Positions 1 to 6,974 of a stretch of 21,092 bases of DNA are shown here, one piece after another; within the stretch, counting starts at the first letter, position 1; every line of letters begins with the position of its first letter. A model generated the notes under the pieces. It was not told the origin of the DNA, made no database searches, and was given only the letters and a program-made list of their open reading frames with translations. Where the stretch lies: IMG/VR virus record IMGVR_UViG_3300040806_002438, positions 1 to 21,092 of that record; one strand, 5' to 3'. The position numbers and the translations under genes are program-made. This stretch comes from a virus.

Positions 1-297
1 GTCTTCACGTTTACGAACTTTGCCTGTGTCTGGATCGATCTTAGCAAAATTAGTTTTCATAACTTCTTCCCAAGCACCTTCACCGTCGAAGCCGCCGGCT
101 CTAACAGCACCTAGTGTAACAACAAGAATGTCGATAAGAGCATCTAGTTGTTCTACACGATCGTTTGCTTCAACTGCTTCTTGTAGTTCTTCAAACTCTT
201 CCTTGATAAGTCCCAAGTACATATCATAGTTTTCTTTGCTCATTACTTGATCACAAGCCGCATGAAACTTGTTAATATCGTTAAATGGATTTGTCAT
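1..297 (-). CDS. mazG: MazG-like / PRA-PH-type nucleotide pyrophosphohydrolase, 3' end cut by window edge
   Basis: A minus-strand ORF opens at ATG 297 and stays open for 99 codons to base 1, so the C-terminus is missing. The all-alpha NTP pyrophosphohydrolase pattern is visible. An acidic helix with KEEFEEL (EExxE type, about residues 32-38) is followed by a second acidic helix with EQLDALIDIL (about 54-63), which would supply the Mg2+ ligands. Next come the AGGFD and GAWEEVMKTN segments and a KIDPDTGKV stretch, as in phage proteins of the MazG/phosphoribosyl-ATP pyrophosphatase superfamily. Such enzymes hydrolyse nucleoside triphosphates or related nucleotides; the exact substrate cannot be read here. 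The ATG overlaps the stop of the GroES-like gene (TAATG), with a GGAG ribosome site inside that gene's end, so the two are probably translationally coupled. The superfamily is fairly sure; the MazG name is looser. Confidence 0.8.
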   Translation of the reverse strand, partial: MTNPFNDINKFHAACDQVMSKENYDMYLGLIKEEFEELQEAVEANDRVEQLDALIDILVVTLGAVRAGGFDGEGAWEEVMKTNFAKIDPDTGKVRKRED

Positions 298-698
298 TAT
301 TTTGCTCCAAACTCTTCTGGACGTATTGTTGCTGGACCATCTGAGTACTCTTTACCAATCATATGACCGGAGGGTTTCTCATCTGATGTTGCTAACATCG
401 CTTTGTTTTCAACCATTCTGATAGTTGTTTTAACTTCTTCACCTTCAACATCGTCAATTAAATCTATACCACGTGTCCAGCGACCGTGTTCAATTAACAC
501 CCATTCGCCTACTTTAACATCTTTTTGATCAGGCCCTACAGCATATACCTTACCCCAACGAGGGTAAACACCGTGTGCCTTGCCATCATCACTGTTAATG
601 ATAATGCCTCCGGCAGTTTTTTGTTCACCAAAATCCATGTCTGAAACAAGAACTCTGTCTTTGATGGGACGAATTTTTTGATTACGAAGTGTTGGCAT
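297..698 (-). CDS. GroES/gp31-like co-chaperonin
   Basis: The 133-aa product has the GroES layout. IRPIKDRVLV (9-18) matches the N-terminal strand. A glycine-rich loop with GEQKTAGGIII (24-34) resembles the GroES mobile loop that binds GroEL. Then follow GKVYAVGP (49-56) and VKVGEWVLIE (61-70), as in the GroES core barrel. By analogy with T4 gp31, it would cap host GroEL and let the chamber fold the phage capsid or other large virion proteins in the cytoplasm. It is longer than bacterial GroES (about 97 aa) because of a roughly 35-residue hydrophilic tail after NKAML, which has no recognised role. A GGAG ribosome site precedes the ATG. The gene lies 3 bases after the 79-aa ORF and its stop overlaps the MazG-like start. 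The family call is strong; equivalence to gene 31 is inferred. Confidence 0.9.
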   Translation of the reverse strand: MPTLRNQKIRPIKDRVLVSDMDFGEQKTAGGIIINSDDGKAHGVYPRWGKVYAVGPDQKDVKVGEWVLIEHGRWTRGIDLIDDVEGEEVKTTIRMVENKAMLATSDEKPSGHMIGKEYSDGPATIRPEEFGAK

Positions 699-701
699 CT
701 A

Positions 702-941
702 TTATTCTCCGTCGTTATCTGGAACCATTTTATTATCAGGCTGTACAGCGTTTTTATTACGCTTGTCGTAGAAATCTTTCATAATTTCTTCTCTAGTCTT
801 GATAATTTTACCACCTGGACCAAGTTCATCACCGCGAGCATTAACCTTTACGTTTCCAACCGCAGGTGTTAATTCATTAGCCATTTGTAGTTTTTCCATA
901 TCAATTTCTTTACCTTGCATTGTTCTTACAACTTTTGCCAT
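702..941 (-). CDS. small conserved-looking phage protein of unknown function
   Basis: This 79-aa hydrophilic protein starts MAKVVRTMQGKEIDM and holds a glycine-rich core, VNARGDELGPGGKII (about 33-47), followed by a helical stretch KTREEIMKDFYDKR and an acidic tail. Very similar short proteins, with the 'TMQGK...NARGDELGPGGKI' pattern, are familiar to me from marine T4-like phages, but I know of no assigned function. The ATG has a strong AAAGGAG ribosome site that lies within the last codons of the polymerase-III-like fragment, one base downstream of that gene's stop. The GroES-like gene follows after 3 bases, so it is co-translated with a chaperone gene. No catalytic motif, membrane segment or cysteine pair is visible. 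Confidence 0.85.
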   Translation of the reverse strand: MAKVVRTMQGKEIDMEKLQMANELTPAVGNVKVNARGDELGPGGKIIKTREEIMKDFYDKRNKNAVQPDNKMVPDNDGE

Positions 942-942
942 A

Positions 943-1419
943 TTATTCTCCTTTAAAGAATTCGTTAATTGGTAGATCGTATTTTAAACTATCAATCTTA
1001 TGTATCCCTATTAGGTATAGACTATAGCAAGAAACGGAACTGCCTCTTCCTACACCCCATACGATATTCTGTGATCTTAATGTATCTACAATGTATAACA
1101 TTACATTAAGTATGTCAGCCATATTATGTTTTTCAAATAAACCAAGTTCTAAATTAACACGATCTATCTGTTCTTGTGTTTGGCATTTTTCAATTAACCA
1201 ATCACGAATGTTTAAATTTTTGTACTCTTTTGGGATAAACCATTCTCTGGTCGTTGGAATATCAACCATAGGCATTGGATAGTTTAATTTTTCTTGAATA
1301 CATCTATCAACGTACTTTTGGATATTTTCAGATAAATCCTTTGTGTACGCATTTTCTAACACACTAGGACCGTGCGTTAGGATACCTGTAATTAAATCTT
1401 TGTTTTTATTTGTCAACAT
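943..1419 (-). CDS. DNA polymerase III alpha-like palm fragment without catalytic aspartates
   Basis: The 158-aa product matches one slice of C-family DNA polymerase (DnaE/PolC). The segment DRVNLELGLFEKHNMADI (86-103) resembles the 'RLEYELEVI..MGFAGYFLIV' helix. VWGVGRGSSVSCYSLYLIGI (120-139) resembles the palm motif 'VGPGRGSAAGSLVAYCLGI'. KIDSLKYDLPINEFF (141-155) resembles 'DIDPLRYDLLFERFLNPER'. In DnaE the metal-binding 'PDFDIDF' motif comes a few residues later, but here the protein ends at KGE and the next gene's ribosome site occupies that position. It therefore cannot catalyse synthesis alone. It could be a decayed remnant, a nucleotide- or DNA-binding module, or a partner or inhibitor of a polymerase. 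It overlaps the preceding 90-aa gene by 14 bases, the normal spacing of this operon, and has no internal stop, which argues for a maintained gene. Confidence 0.75.
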   Translation of the reverse strand: MLTNKNKDLITGILTHGPSVLENAYTKDLSENIQKYVDRCIQEKLNYPMPMVDIPTTREWFIPKEYKNLNIRDWLIEKCQTQEQIDRVNLELGLFEKHNMADILNVMLYIVDTLRSQNIVWGVGRGSSVSCYSLYLIGIHKIDSLKYDLPINEFFKGE

Positions 1420-1678
1420 TTACTAATTGATCCAAGTCACCCTTCTCCATTTCTTGAGCAGAGTTTTTCATTGTTTCTCTATACCTTCGAGCCATCTCTT
1501 CTCTGTATATTGTAACAAATGTTTGTACTTGTGTCAATAGTTCATGATTACCAATTCGTTGTGCTACCAAATATTTGTTAGAAAGTTCGGAGATTTTTTG
1601 TTCAATCTCCTGGTCTTTCAATTTGGTTAGGTCTTGTGAAAATGGATGAAGCATATTATGCCTGATAAGATCCTTCAT
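1406..1678 (-). CDS. small helical protein, unknown function
   Basis: The 90-aa protein is almost all predicted helix, rich in Glu, Lys, Gln and Arg. A heptad-like stretch runs from LTKLKDQEIEQKISELSNKY through the IYREEMARRYRETM segment, so a short coiled coil is likely. No enzymatic motif, signal peptide or membrane segment is seen. It overlaps the upstream fibre-like gene by 23 bases and the downstream polymerase-III-like fragment by 14 bases, so translation of the three is probably coupled. Similar short helical proteins occur after structural genes in marine T4-like phages, from memory and not verified. A role as a virion or assembly accessory protein would fit the position but is only a guess. 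Confidence 0.8.
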   Translation of the reverse strand: MKDLIRHNMLHPFSQDLTKLKDQEIEQKISELSNKYLVAQRIGNHELLTQVQTFVTIYREEMARRYRETMKNSAQEMEKGDLDQLVNVDK

Positions 1679-2264
1679 ATTTTAATAGAACAGTTGCTGG
1701 TAACGGAAATGCTGTGCCGTCCTGTCTATTACGATACTTGATTTTTACGATATGAATTACGTTTGATTGCTCAACAGTAAATGATGCTGGCCAGTTATTA
1801 TCTTTCAATAAAGCATAGTCGCCGTTGGTTGAGAAAGATACTGATCTTTGAGTTCCGTCACCACGCAATTCGATTTCAAATTCTTGTAAATTTCCACCTT
1901 CCAAAAAGTTACTTACTTGAAAATTAAAATTAACATTAGTTTGAAGTTGAAAAACTTGATAATCACCGTTTCCTGGATTTAATTCGACAGACGCTTGTGT
2001 TACGCCTCCCCCGTTTACGATGCTTTTGCTGTTTTCTTTTGTAACGGCATTACTAATAATTTGACCGTTAAAGTCGCCTCCGTCAGTAATAGACCCAACA
2101 TTAAGACCTGCTGTCTTATTTTGAAGGGTTGTAATTTCTGAAGCCGTTGTAGTTAGTGCGGTTTTGATGTAATTAAAATTATCTCTAAAACCCTGTGTAT
2201 CATTATCTTGCCCTGCGACCGGATAAGTTTCATCAATTGGTGTTGCGTTTACATTACTTGTCAT
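1656..2264 (-). CDS. tail fibre-like structural protein with short N-terminal module
   Basis: The 202-aa product begins with INATP-like DETYPVAGQDNDTQGFRDNF (11-30), then NYIKTAL and a short helix. This is a variant of the N-terminal module seen in other fibre proteins of this window (NDGTGD..R..F.KVN.NF). The rest (60-200) is beta-rich, with alternating polar and hydrophobic residues such as YQVFQLQTNVNFNFQVSNF and FTVEQSNVIHIVKIKYRNR, as expected for a small fibre or knob domain. No enzyme motif is visible. The ATG overlaps the stop of the 854-aa gene (TAATG) and has a GGAGA ribosome site. A degenerate late-promoter box lies 34 bases upstream. A minor baseplate or fibre component is likely; the precise identity is unknown. 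Confidence 0.8.
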   Translation of the reverse strand: MTSNVNATPIDETYPVAGQDNDTQGFRDNFNYIKTALTTTASEITTLQNKTAGLNVGSITDGGDFNGQIISNAVTKENSKSIVNGGGVTQASVELNPGNGDYQVFQLQTNVNFNFQVSNFLEGGNLQEFEIELRGDGTQRSVSFSTNGDYALLKDNNWPASFTVEQSNVIHIVKIKYRNRQDGTAFPLPATVLLKYEGSYQA

Positions 2265-4828
2265 TATACTTTTTCTCCACGTTGCGGAAATGCAAGATAT
2301 TTATCACCTGCCACAGTGTCAAGATTATCAATCTGATATCTATCAACTACAAAGTCGATTATTTTGAAATCAAATCCGCTATTTTTTATATTTAATATTA
2401 AATCATCAGCTTTGCCTGGTTTACAGTAGCAAACGGGCATAGCACTTACAAAACCTGGCTCAACAAAACTATCTTCTTGTATGCTTCTCATCCATAAAGG
2501 TAAGAAAAGCCTGTCTCTCTTACCGACACTTTTGATTCTTTTACGCATATTTTTAATGCTGTTAGGCCAAATTCTTTGATGATCTCTATCACTTGCTAAA
2601 GGTATATCACTGTCTACATTAATATTATCTATACTAATTCTTACAGGACTATTAATTTTGTCAGGTAAATTAACAAGTGTACTAATTGACTTTCCATTTT
2701 TTTCTAAATCATCTATAATATCAACATACACAACTTCATATTCTACCTGTTGTGTAATTTGGTTTTTTGCTACTGCTTTTTTAATAGCACCAAATTTAAG
2801 TCTTTTATTATAATGGTTGCGTGTCATAGCATTTACAAATGTGTACGCATCTTTAGATTCGATTCCGGCATACATCAACATCTTTAATTCTTGTTGTATG
2901 CCAAAAGCAGGATCACCATACCTATATATTAATGATGGATCAAAAATAGAAGTGTCATTAATAAACTCATTAAATTTAATTCTTTTACTTTGTTTTTGTA
3001 ATACTTTAAAAAATAGATTACTGTAGCTAGTATCAGCCGCACTATCAATAGTAATTTGGAAAGTTTTTGAACTTTCAGTGTAATTAAAAATATCTCTAGC
3101 GGCAACTACAAAAGTATATACTCTATCGAAACTTGTTAGATTGCTGTCATAGGTTGTGGTGGTATAATCTAATTGACTACTACCGTCATCATTATAAAAT
3201 CTTGTGAGACCATCTAGTTCTACAGTTCCTATTTGGTTTACCTTTCCAACTATTTCGCCACTAGTAATTAATTTTAAACCTGGAGGAAGTTTTCCCGATT
3301 CAAGTATAAAAACTGTAGTACCGCCTCTTAATTTACTAACAGCATCAACATAAAAAGTACTATTGATATTAGGTGCTATACTTCCTAGATTGGTATCTGA
3401 AATCCATTCGATGCCACTTTCTATTTCACCTATAATTTGAATTGTAAATGTTCTAGGTGTACTGGCTTTTACTTCGCCTTCGTAAATTGCTTTTGCGGTT
3501 ACTGTAAATTTATATTCTTGTGTAATGCGAGGCTGATAAGGAATCTTTCCGGTTAATTCTCCGTTTAGTGTATCAACAGTAAGTCCAGGAGGTAGTTCAC
3601 TACTATCACCTATGATTATTTCTTGGTTCTTGCTAATTTTTTCTACTAACTGCGGATCTAGATGAATTCTAAATTGTCTCTTTGCTTCGTTAAGAGTTTC
3701 AACTCTGTTAATAGTGTATGTACCTAGTGTACTATCAACAAAATCGTAAACATCTTTAATAGCAACTTTCTGATTTCTTTTAGGCATACTCCAGCGACCT
3801 TTTGAATCTAGTTCAATTTCAATATCTAAATAGGTTCTATCTACTAAACTAATAGCAATAGTTTTAGCATAGATTTCTGGATTAACTGTTTCGAATTGAT
3901 AAGTGATTAGTCCGGCCAACGTAGGCGGATCATATACATCTAAAAATACAGTTACATAATTATTAGCACGTTTTATTCCTAGATCGGGATCAGTAATCCA
4001 AACTGGATTTCTATAAAATGTATTGTCAGCACGGAATACACCAGTTGCTACTTGCATTATAGTGTTATCTGATCTTAAGAAACTTTCACTTACAACATAA
4101 ATTTGGAATGTTCTACGTATTTCATGAATGCCGTCTGATGCAGCAATAATAAACTGATAGTATCTTGTTAGTCTGCGTGGAAAATTAGTTTCTTCGAAAT
4201 AGTCAAAAGTGGCACCATCAAAGTCAAAAGTATCAAAACCACTATCTGGCCTTGCTCCTAAATCATATGGTTCGGTATCAAATAAGTTTAAATCGAAGTT
4301 TCCAGAAAGTATCTTATAGTCTAGACTAAAAATAGGATCAGTAAAACCACTTATTCTACCTTTTTTAGATAGACTAAGTCCGGGAGGTAAACTTCCTCCA
4401 TTAAATGGAATATAATATTCAATGGTATCGCCTGCTGGAATGTCTGGGTCTAATACTTGTAATTGAAAGTCTACTTTATCATTGTCTAAAACAAAGTAGG
4501 TATCGTTTGGTCCTACTGGAAGTAGTCCTTCTGGGGTAGCCCACGTAGGCTCATCGGCTCCTTCGACGGTGATTGAAAAAGTTCTATCGCCTATGTCGTT
4601 AGTGTCTTTGGCTCTTACTACAAATTTACTAGTTGTGGCTTTGGCAACTTCTAATGGAGTTCCGACAATTTTTCTGTCTTCAATCCTTAGACCTCTTGGA
4701 ATACTACCAGCAATTATTTCTATTGTATAATCACCAGTATCAGAACTTACATCTAGTAGTATGTTCTGTTTTTCTCGCTCATTAATTGTTCCTAATGAGC
4801 CTGATGGAGTATTCCATGTAATAGCCAT
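2264..4828 (-). CDS. large virion protein with Ig-like (He_PIG/cadherin-type) repeats
   Basis: The 854-aa protein carries at least four copies of the 'lPpGL.l...G.i.G' signature of putative Ig domains: SIPRGLRIEDRKIVGTP (42-58), SLPPGLSLSKKGRISG (146-161), ELPPGLTVDTLNGELTG (411-427) and KLPPGLKLITSGEIVG (513-528). Each is followed by a strand such as 'F.V.A.D......FTI.I' (for example 66-88, 439-466, 571-594). Such domains bind carbohydrate or protein on cell surfaces in many phage appendages. Residues 600-854 form a different, less repetitive region ending with a compact segment (PVCYCKPGKADDLI... DTVAGDKYLAF). No protease or lyase motif is seen. An AAGGA ribosome site precedes the ATG, and the stop overlaps the next start. 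A long fibre or baseplate-associated adhesin is the best guess. Confidence 0.85.
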   Translation of the reverse strand: MAITWNTPSGSLGTINEREKQNILLDVSSDTGDYTIEIIAGSIPRGLRIEDRKIVGTPLEVAKATTSKFVVRAKDTNDIGDRTFSITVEGADEPTWATPEGLLPVGPNDTYFVLDNDKVDFQLQVLDPDIPAGDTIEYYIPFNGGSLPPGLSLSKKGRISGFTDPIFSLDYKILSGNFDLNLFDTEPYDLGARPDSGFDTFDFDGATFDYFEETNFPRRLTRYYQFIIAASDGIHEIRRTFQIYVVSESFLRSDNTIMQVATGVFRADNTFYRNPVWITDPDLGIKRANNYVTVFLDVYDPPTLAGLITYQFETVNPEIYAKTIAISLVDRTYLDIEIELDSKGRWSMPKRNQKVAIKDVYDFVDSTLGTYTINRVETLNEAKRQFRIHLDPQLVEKISKNQEIIIGDSSELPPGLTVDTLNGELTGKIPYQPRITQEYKFTVTAKAIYEGEVKASTPRTFTIQIIGEIESGIEWISDTNLGSIAPNINSTFYVDAVSKLRGGTTVFILESGKLPPGLKLITSGEIVGKVNQIGTVELDGLTRFYNDDGSSQLDYTTTTYDSNLTSFDRVYTFVVAARDIFNYTESSKTFQITIDSAADTSYSNLFFKVLQKQSKRIKFNEFINDTSIFDPSLIYRYGDPAFGIQQELKMLMYAGIESKDAYTFVNAMTRNHYNKRLKFGAIKKAVAKNQITQQVEYEVVYVDIIDDLEKNGKSISTLVNLPDKINSPVRISIDNINVDSDIPLASDRDHQRIWPNSIKNMRKRIKSVGKRDRLFLPLWMRSIQEDSFVEPGFVSAMPVCYCKPGKADDLILNIKNSGFDFKIIDFVVDRYQIDNLDTVAGDKYLAFPQRGEKV
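2298..2305 (-). promoter_or_regulatory. near-consensus late promoter box before the 202-aa gene
   Basis: GATAAATA on the minus strand lies inside the last codons of the 854-aa gene, 34 bases before ATG 2264. Transcription from it would give a leader of about 28 bases containing GGAG. It has the same one-base variant as the box at 6967, so it may be a real internal late promoter, but coding DNA can produce it by chance. Confidence 0.3.
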
Positions 4829-4839
4829 TAATTAAATCC

Positions 4840-6255
4840 TTACCAAGCAACATGAGCCGATCTAGTCCAAATTTCTGTTACACCATCGTAAACACCACGG
4901 CAAACATAAATGTAGTTAGCATCAGCAACCATCAGACCTGCGACATCGCCTGGTCTTCCTATGCCGGTAGCAGGAACATCATCTGTGTAAACCATATTAG
5001 GACGTGGCGGATTGTAAAATGTAATAGGATCTCCACCATTACCGCCTGACGCTGTCCATGAAGTAGTAGTAGTTACAACTCCAGCGGCAACACTTTGTAC
5101 TACAAGTTCGGCTGTGCCCGGTAGTCTAAAAATAGCACCGTTTTGAATGTTTGAATCATTGTTAATAGCAACGGTAGTTCTTGAAACTCCAATTTGAACA
5201 TTACCATTTAGTGTAGTAGTTACAGCAGGTCTTGTTACTACCCCTGACTTAACACTTAGTCTATCAAGTCCTAAAACATTTTCAGTTCTGATGTTTACAT
5301 TGTCATATGCTCCGATATAAATCTTTCCTCTAATATGAGCATCAGAGAAACCGTTAAGTGAACCACCTAACTCGTAAGCATTATCATTATCGGTTCTTAC
5401 ATTGCCTTTAATTGTTCCGTCTAGATTGATTGACGATTCTGTTTGATCGATTAGTCTGGTTGAATCATCACCAAAGATTGAACCTCTCATGTCACCGAGA
5501 AGTGTACCTACAAATAGCGTACCACCAGCTACACCCGGATCGTTAATTGAAACAACAGTTGTACCATTGCTATCAACAATATTACCTGTTAAGTCGCCAG
5601 TAACATCACCAGTAACATTACCTGTAACATTACCTGTTAAGTCGCCAGTAACATCACCGGTAACTGTAGCACCAGTCAAGTCAACATTTCCTGTAAACAC
5701 AGCATTTTCGCTTGTTTCGATAGGTCCAACAATTCTGCTAGCAATGGCGTCAATTAACGGAGTAGAATCTTCGCCAAACACTGAACCTTTAACATCACCA
5801 TCTAATGTACCTGCGATTGTGTTACTTGTGATTGCGTCGGCCTGAACGCTCTTAATAACAGCAAGGTTCCATCGATTGTTAGTTGATCCTAAAGCGTAAG
5901 TGTCTGTTTGATCAGGTATAATATCAGAAGTTAGTTCAGCATTTAAAGTAATGCCATCTGTGTCAGCATCACCTAGTGTTAAATTTCCATCTGCTGTAAT
6001 ACTTCCTTGAGCATGAATATTACCTGTAACATCTATGTTTCCAGTAATGTCTATATTACCTGTTCCTGTAATATCGTTGCCGTTTAAAACAATATCACTG
6101 ATTATTGTAGTACCACTAGCAAGTAACTTACCTCCTACTAGAGTTCCGTCACCCACATAGAGTGCTTTTGTATCTGTTGTGTAAATGAGTTCACCTGCGG
6201 CAGGAGTTATTGATTGTCTTTCTGCGTCGGTTCCTCTTCTGATTCTTAAGGCCAT
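4840..6255 (-). CDS. tail fibre protein with Mtd-like N-terminus and TGN/TGD repeats
   Basis: The 471-aa protein opens with RIRRGTDAERQSITPAAGEL (4-23) and IYTTDTKALYVGDGT (24-38), the pattern of the N-terminal domain of major tropism determinant-type phage receptor-binding proteins. Then follow TGN-type strands (62-80), an ALGSTNNRWNLAV segment (121-133), and two copies of a GD-[VM]-[KR]-GS-[VI]-FG-[ED]-DST module (153-169 and 254-270). Between these copies lies a run of four-residue TGN/TGD units (about 199-225). The C-terminal part (300-471) is beta-rich and non-repetitive and ends with YIYVCRGVYDGVTEIWTRSA, a likely tip domain. A GGAG ribosome site precedes the ATG. The gene probably forms a trimeric fibre that binds the host; no reverse transcriptase or template repeat was seen nearby. 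Confidence 0.88.
   Translation of the reverse strand: MALRIRRGTDAERQSITPAAGELIYTTDTKALYVGDGTLVGGKLLASGTTIISDIVLNGNDITGTGNIDITGNIDVTGNIHAQGSITADGNLTLGDADTDGITLNAELTSDIIPDQTDTYALGSTNNRWNLAVIKSVQADAITSNTIAGTLDGDVKGSVFGEDSTPLIDAIASRIVGPIETSENAVFTGNVDLTGATVTGDVTGDLTGNVTGNVTGDVTGDLTGNIVDSNGTTVVSINDPGVAGGTLFVGTLLGDMRGSIFGDDSTRLIDQTESSINLDGTIKGNVRTDNDNAYELGGSLNGFSDAHIRGKIYIGAYDNVNIRTENVLGLDRLSVKSGVVTRPAVTTTLNGNVQIGVSRTTVAINNDSNIQNGAIFRLPGTAELVVQSVAAGVVTTTTSWTASGGNGGDPITFYNPPRPNMVYTDDVPATGIGRPGDVAGLMVADANYIYVCRGVYDGVTEIWTRSAHVAW
5578..5664 (-). repeat. 12-base-unit repeats in fibre shaft, including a 30-bp exact duplication
   Basis: This stretch encodes TGD/TGN-V/L units. A 30-base sequence at 5581-5610 recurs exactly at 5629-5658 (period 48 bases), with related 12-base units between. 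It is coding DNA for a beta-structured shaft and a natural site for unequal recombination. Confidence 0.8.
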
Positions 6256-6271
6256 TTGTTTTATATCTCCG

Positions 6272-6949
6272 TTATATTATTGTTCCAAGGTCAACTTCAT
6301 TGTCAGAAGGTGCCAAAACTGTTCCAAAGTCATAGTCGCTTATCTGATAAAGTGCTTGAACAGCATTTTGAGGATCCTGATTAATTCCTCCAAAATCATT
6401 ATCAAACAGTGCTCCGAGTATACTTACTTGTGAAGCACCACCGTAATTACCTATAAAGTTAGTGGCATTTACATTACCACTTATGTTTATTGTACCAGTT
6501 CCTGTAATACTCTGACCATTAAGATCTAAAGGACCTGTAAGCTGAGCATTAATAAGATCGGCACTAATAGTAATAGACTTGCCTGATGTTTGAATATTAA
6601 CATTACTACCCTCAAGTAATTGTAATGTATCAGCACCATTAGTTGCTATCACTGTTCCATTGTTAGTAACAATAGAACTAAAAACATTTTGTAATGTGGT
6701 TCCGATTTCAATATCGTTAGTATTTTCTGTAACACTAATATTAGGACCAGCACTAATTGATCTGTACTTTAAAATGTTATTTGTTTTTTCAACAAATATC
6801 TCAGATCCTGAACCTAAATTTTGCCCAGTAACAGCTAGTTCGTTACTAAGCGATGTAAAGTTTTCATTAACTTTACGGAAAGCGGTTCTTAGATCGTCGC
6901 CTGTGCCGTCGTTAACTAAATTGCCGATATTAATTTCTTGTATTGCCAT
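6272..6949 (-). CDS. short fibre-like structural protein
   Basis: The 225-aa product starts with EINIGNLVNDGTGDDLRTAF (5-24) followed by RKVNENFTSL, nearly the same as the start of the 2456-aa fibre (EINIGVEGNDGTGDSIRDSF, SKVNDNFQEI). The remainder is beta-rich, with TGTGTINISGNVNATNF (150-166) resembling fibre shaft strands of the 471-aa protein. It ends NEVDLGTII, the beginning of the 'DLGS...RW' motif seen complete in its neighbours (ALGSTNNRW, DLGTPTQRW), so it may be a shortened fibre paralogue that lost its tip. The ribosome site is AGGAG, 8 bases before the ATG, and a near-consensus late-promoter box lies just upstream. A baseplate or fibre adaptor role is plausible but unproven. Confidence 0.85.
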   Translation of the reverse strand: MAIQEINIGNLVNDGTGDDLRTAFRKVNENFTSLSNELAVTGQNLGSGSEIFVEKTNNILKYRSISAGPNISVTENTNDIEIGTTLQNVFSSIVTNNGTVIATNGADTLQLLEGSNVNIQTSGKSITISADLINAQLTGPLDLNGQSITGTGTINISGNVNATNFIGNYGGASQVSILGALFDNDFGGINQDPQNAVQALYQISDYDFGTVLAPSDNEVDLGTII

Positions 6950-6966
6950 TAAGTGCTCCTACTAAC

Positions 6967-6974
6967 TATTTATC
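6967..6974 (-). promoter_or_regulatory. near-consensus late promoter box before the 225-aa fibre gene
   Basis: The minus strand reads GATAAATA, one mismatch from the T4 late consensus, at the junction of the protease stop and the 225-aa gene. Transcription would begin near 6961, leaving only a 12-base leader that still contains the AGGAG ribosome site. It is plausible as an internal promoter but unproven. Confidence 0.35.

Noticed and set aside
20-229. Plus-strand 69-aa open frame
   Set aside because: It lies opposite the MazG-like gene, whose translation shows clear family motifs; the plus frame is Ser/Ala-rich without any recognisable motif or ribosome site.
5578-5664. Possible CRISPR array because of regular short repeats
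   Set aside because: Repeat units are 12 bases, contiguous, without unique spacers, and in frame with a fibre protein.
5489-5845. Plus-strand frames rich in SPVTLPV repeats (also at 10847-11227)
   Set aside because: They are the reverse-frame shadow of the TGN/TGD coding repeats on the minus strand.
4840-6255. Diversity-generating retroelement suggested by the Mtd-like N-terminus
   Set aside because: No reverse transcriptase gene and no template/variable repeat pair rich in adenine changes is visible in the window.
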